From contig WHUX01000190.1 of the NCBI GenBank assembly GCA_015179025.1, positions 37,359-101,358 on the forward strand: a DNA stretch of 64,000 nt. The letters are read 5' to 3'. Position numbers and translations under genes: made by a program. Positions 63,705 to 64,000 of the stretch are shown in pieces. The stretch is from Terfezia claveryi. Taxonomy: Eukaryota > Ascomycota > Pezizomycetes > Pezizales > Pezizaceae. The notes beneath the pieces were generated by a model, which worked only from the letters and a program-made list of their open reading frames with translations, made no database searches and was not told where the DNA came from. Position 1 is the stretch's first letter, and every line of letters begins with the position of its first letter.

Positions 63705-64000
63705 ATGATGAAGGAAGAAGAGTCCTCAGACGATGAGACTCTATCCACCATACCAGAAGAAGTTTTCAGCGTGTATGATCGTATACCCAATATAAACAAG
63801 AACAAACTCTTAACAGTTTTTAGATTAAGATATAGGCCTCCATCTTCTGAAAACCCTCAACAAAACACCCTCGCTCCCGAAGAGCGAAAGAAATTGCTAT
63901 CAATCTAGCTCATAGCAATTGGCAACAACACAAAAGGATGCACTGGTCCTTTTGCCGCGATTTTTACTGTCCAGTTCATGGCAGCTCCCACCATGAACAA
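63705..64000 (+). pseudogene. Downstream pol region, cut by window edge
   Basis: A frame MMKEEESSDDETLSTIPEEV runs to a stop at 63908. After it, another phase reads MHWSFCRDFYCPVHGSSHHE, a C-x4-C-x2-H-x4-HH pattern that looks zinc-binding. It may lead into the integrase beyond the edge. Confidence 0.5.

Larger units (their letters stand above)
58239..64000 (+). mobile_element. Ty3/gypsy LTR retrotransposon, degenerate, cut by right edge
   Basis: Order on the plus strand: LTR, leader, gag with zinc knuckle, protease, reverse transcriptase, RNase H, then a further pol region with Cys/His clusters. The order PR-RT-RH with integrase expected last is that of Ty3/gypsy. Several frameshifts and catalytic substitutions show it is inactive. 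The 3' LTR is outside the window. Confidence 0.85.

Overview
This window looks like nuclear DNA of a filamentous ascomycete (Pezizomycotina; a Pezizomycetes-type, truffle/cup-fungus-like genome is my guess, not a proof). Reasons: short GT-AG introns inside genes, a secreted DUF1996 protein, fungal flavin L-amino-acid oxidases, a fungal fucose-lectin-like gene, a TPR-CHAT relic, a tRNA-Glu with an intron after position 37, and a high load of decayed LINE, hAT, Ty3/gypsy and Ty1/copia sequence. Very few genes are intact, so most of the window is repeat-rich accessory DNA.

Layout. 0-5 kb: an open frame running off the left edge, then a Tad1-like LINE copy (minus strand) split by a 967-bp hAT element with a perfect 8-bp target duplication. 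6.6-8.1 kb: an intron-rich fucose-lectin-like beta-propeller gene. 9.2-11.9 kb: two LINE relics (RNase H, plus strand; reverse transcriptase, minus strand) and LINE 3' tails. 12.3-15.3 kb: a heavily mutated TPR-CHAT gene plus a partial duplicate of its end. 15.6 kb: a Ty1/copia RNase H scrap. 17-20.6 kb: small uncertain frames, a perfect hairpin and a tandem duplication. 20.6-22.5 kb: an uncharacterised fungal protein. 23-30 kb: a long stretch without a convincing gene. 30.3-31.7 kb: the DUF1996 gene, the cleanest in the window. 33.5-35.4 kb: a pogo-like HTH fragment, a decayed HNH-type gene, a tRNA-Glu. 37.8-38.6 kb: a SAM/P-loop NTPase gene that stops at the edge of a segmental duplication. 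38.6-44.0 and 45.2-51.9 kb: two diverged copies of a 5-7 kb block, each with an L-amino-acid-oxidase-like gene (first nearly intact, second a pseudogene). 52.0-53.2 kb: an element with 35-bp perfect terminal inverted repeats. 53.5-57.8 kb: several minisatellites. 58.2 kb to the right edge: a degenerate Ty3/gypsy LTR retrotransposon.

The most unusual signal is a set of tiny insertions (11-17 bp) carrying only one end-like sequence, TAGTCTGGTTGGCAC or part of it, flanked by 8-bp direct repeats. One (38641) is proven as an insertion by the uninterrupted site in the paralogous block. A parallel set of 52-59-bp insertions consists only of a LINE 3' tail with 13-15-bp target duplications. The paired blocks act as an internal control: comparing them also dates a 151-bp MITE, a solo LTR and several lesions to after the duplication.
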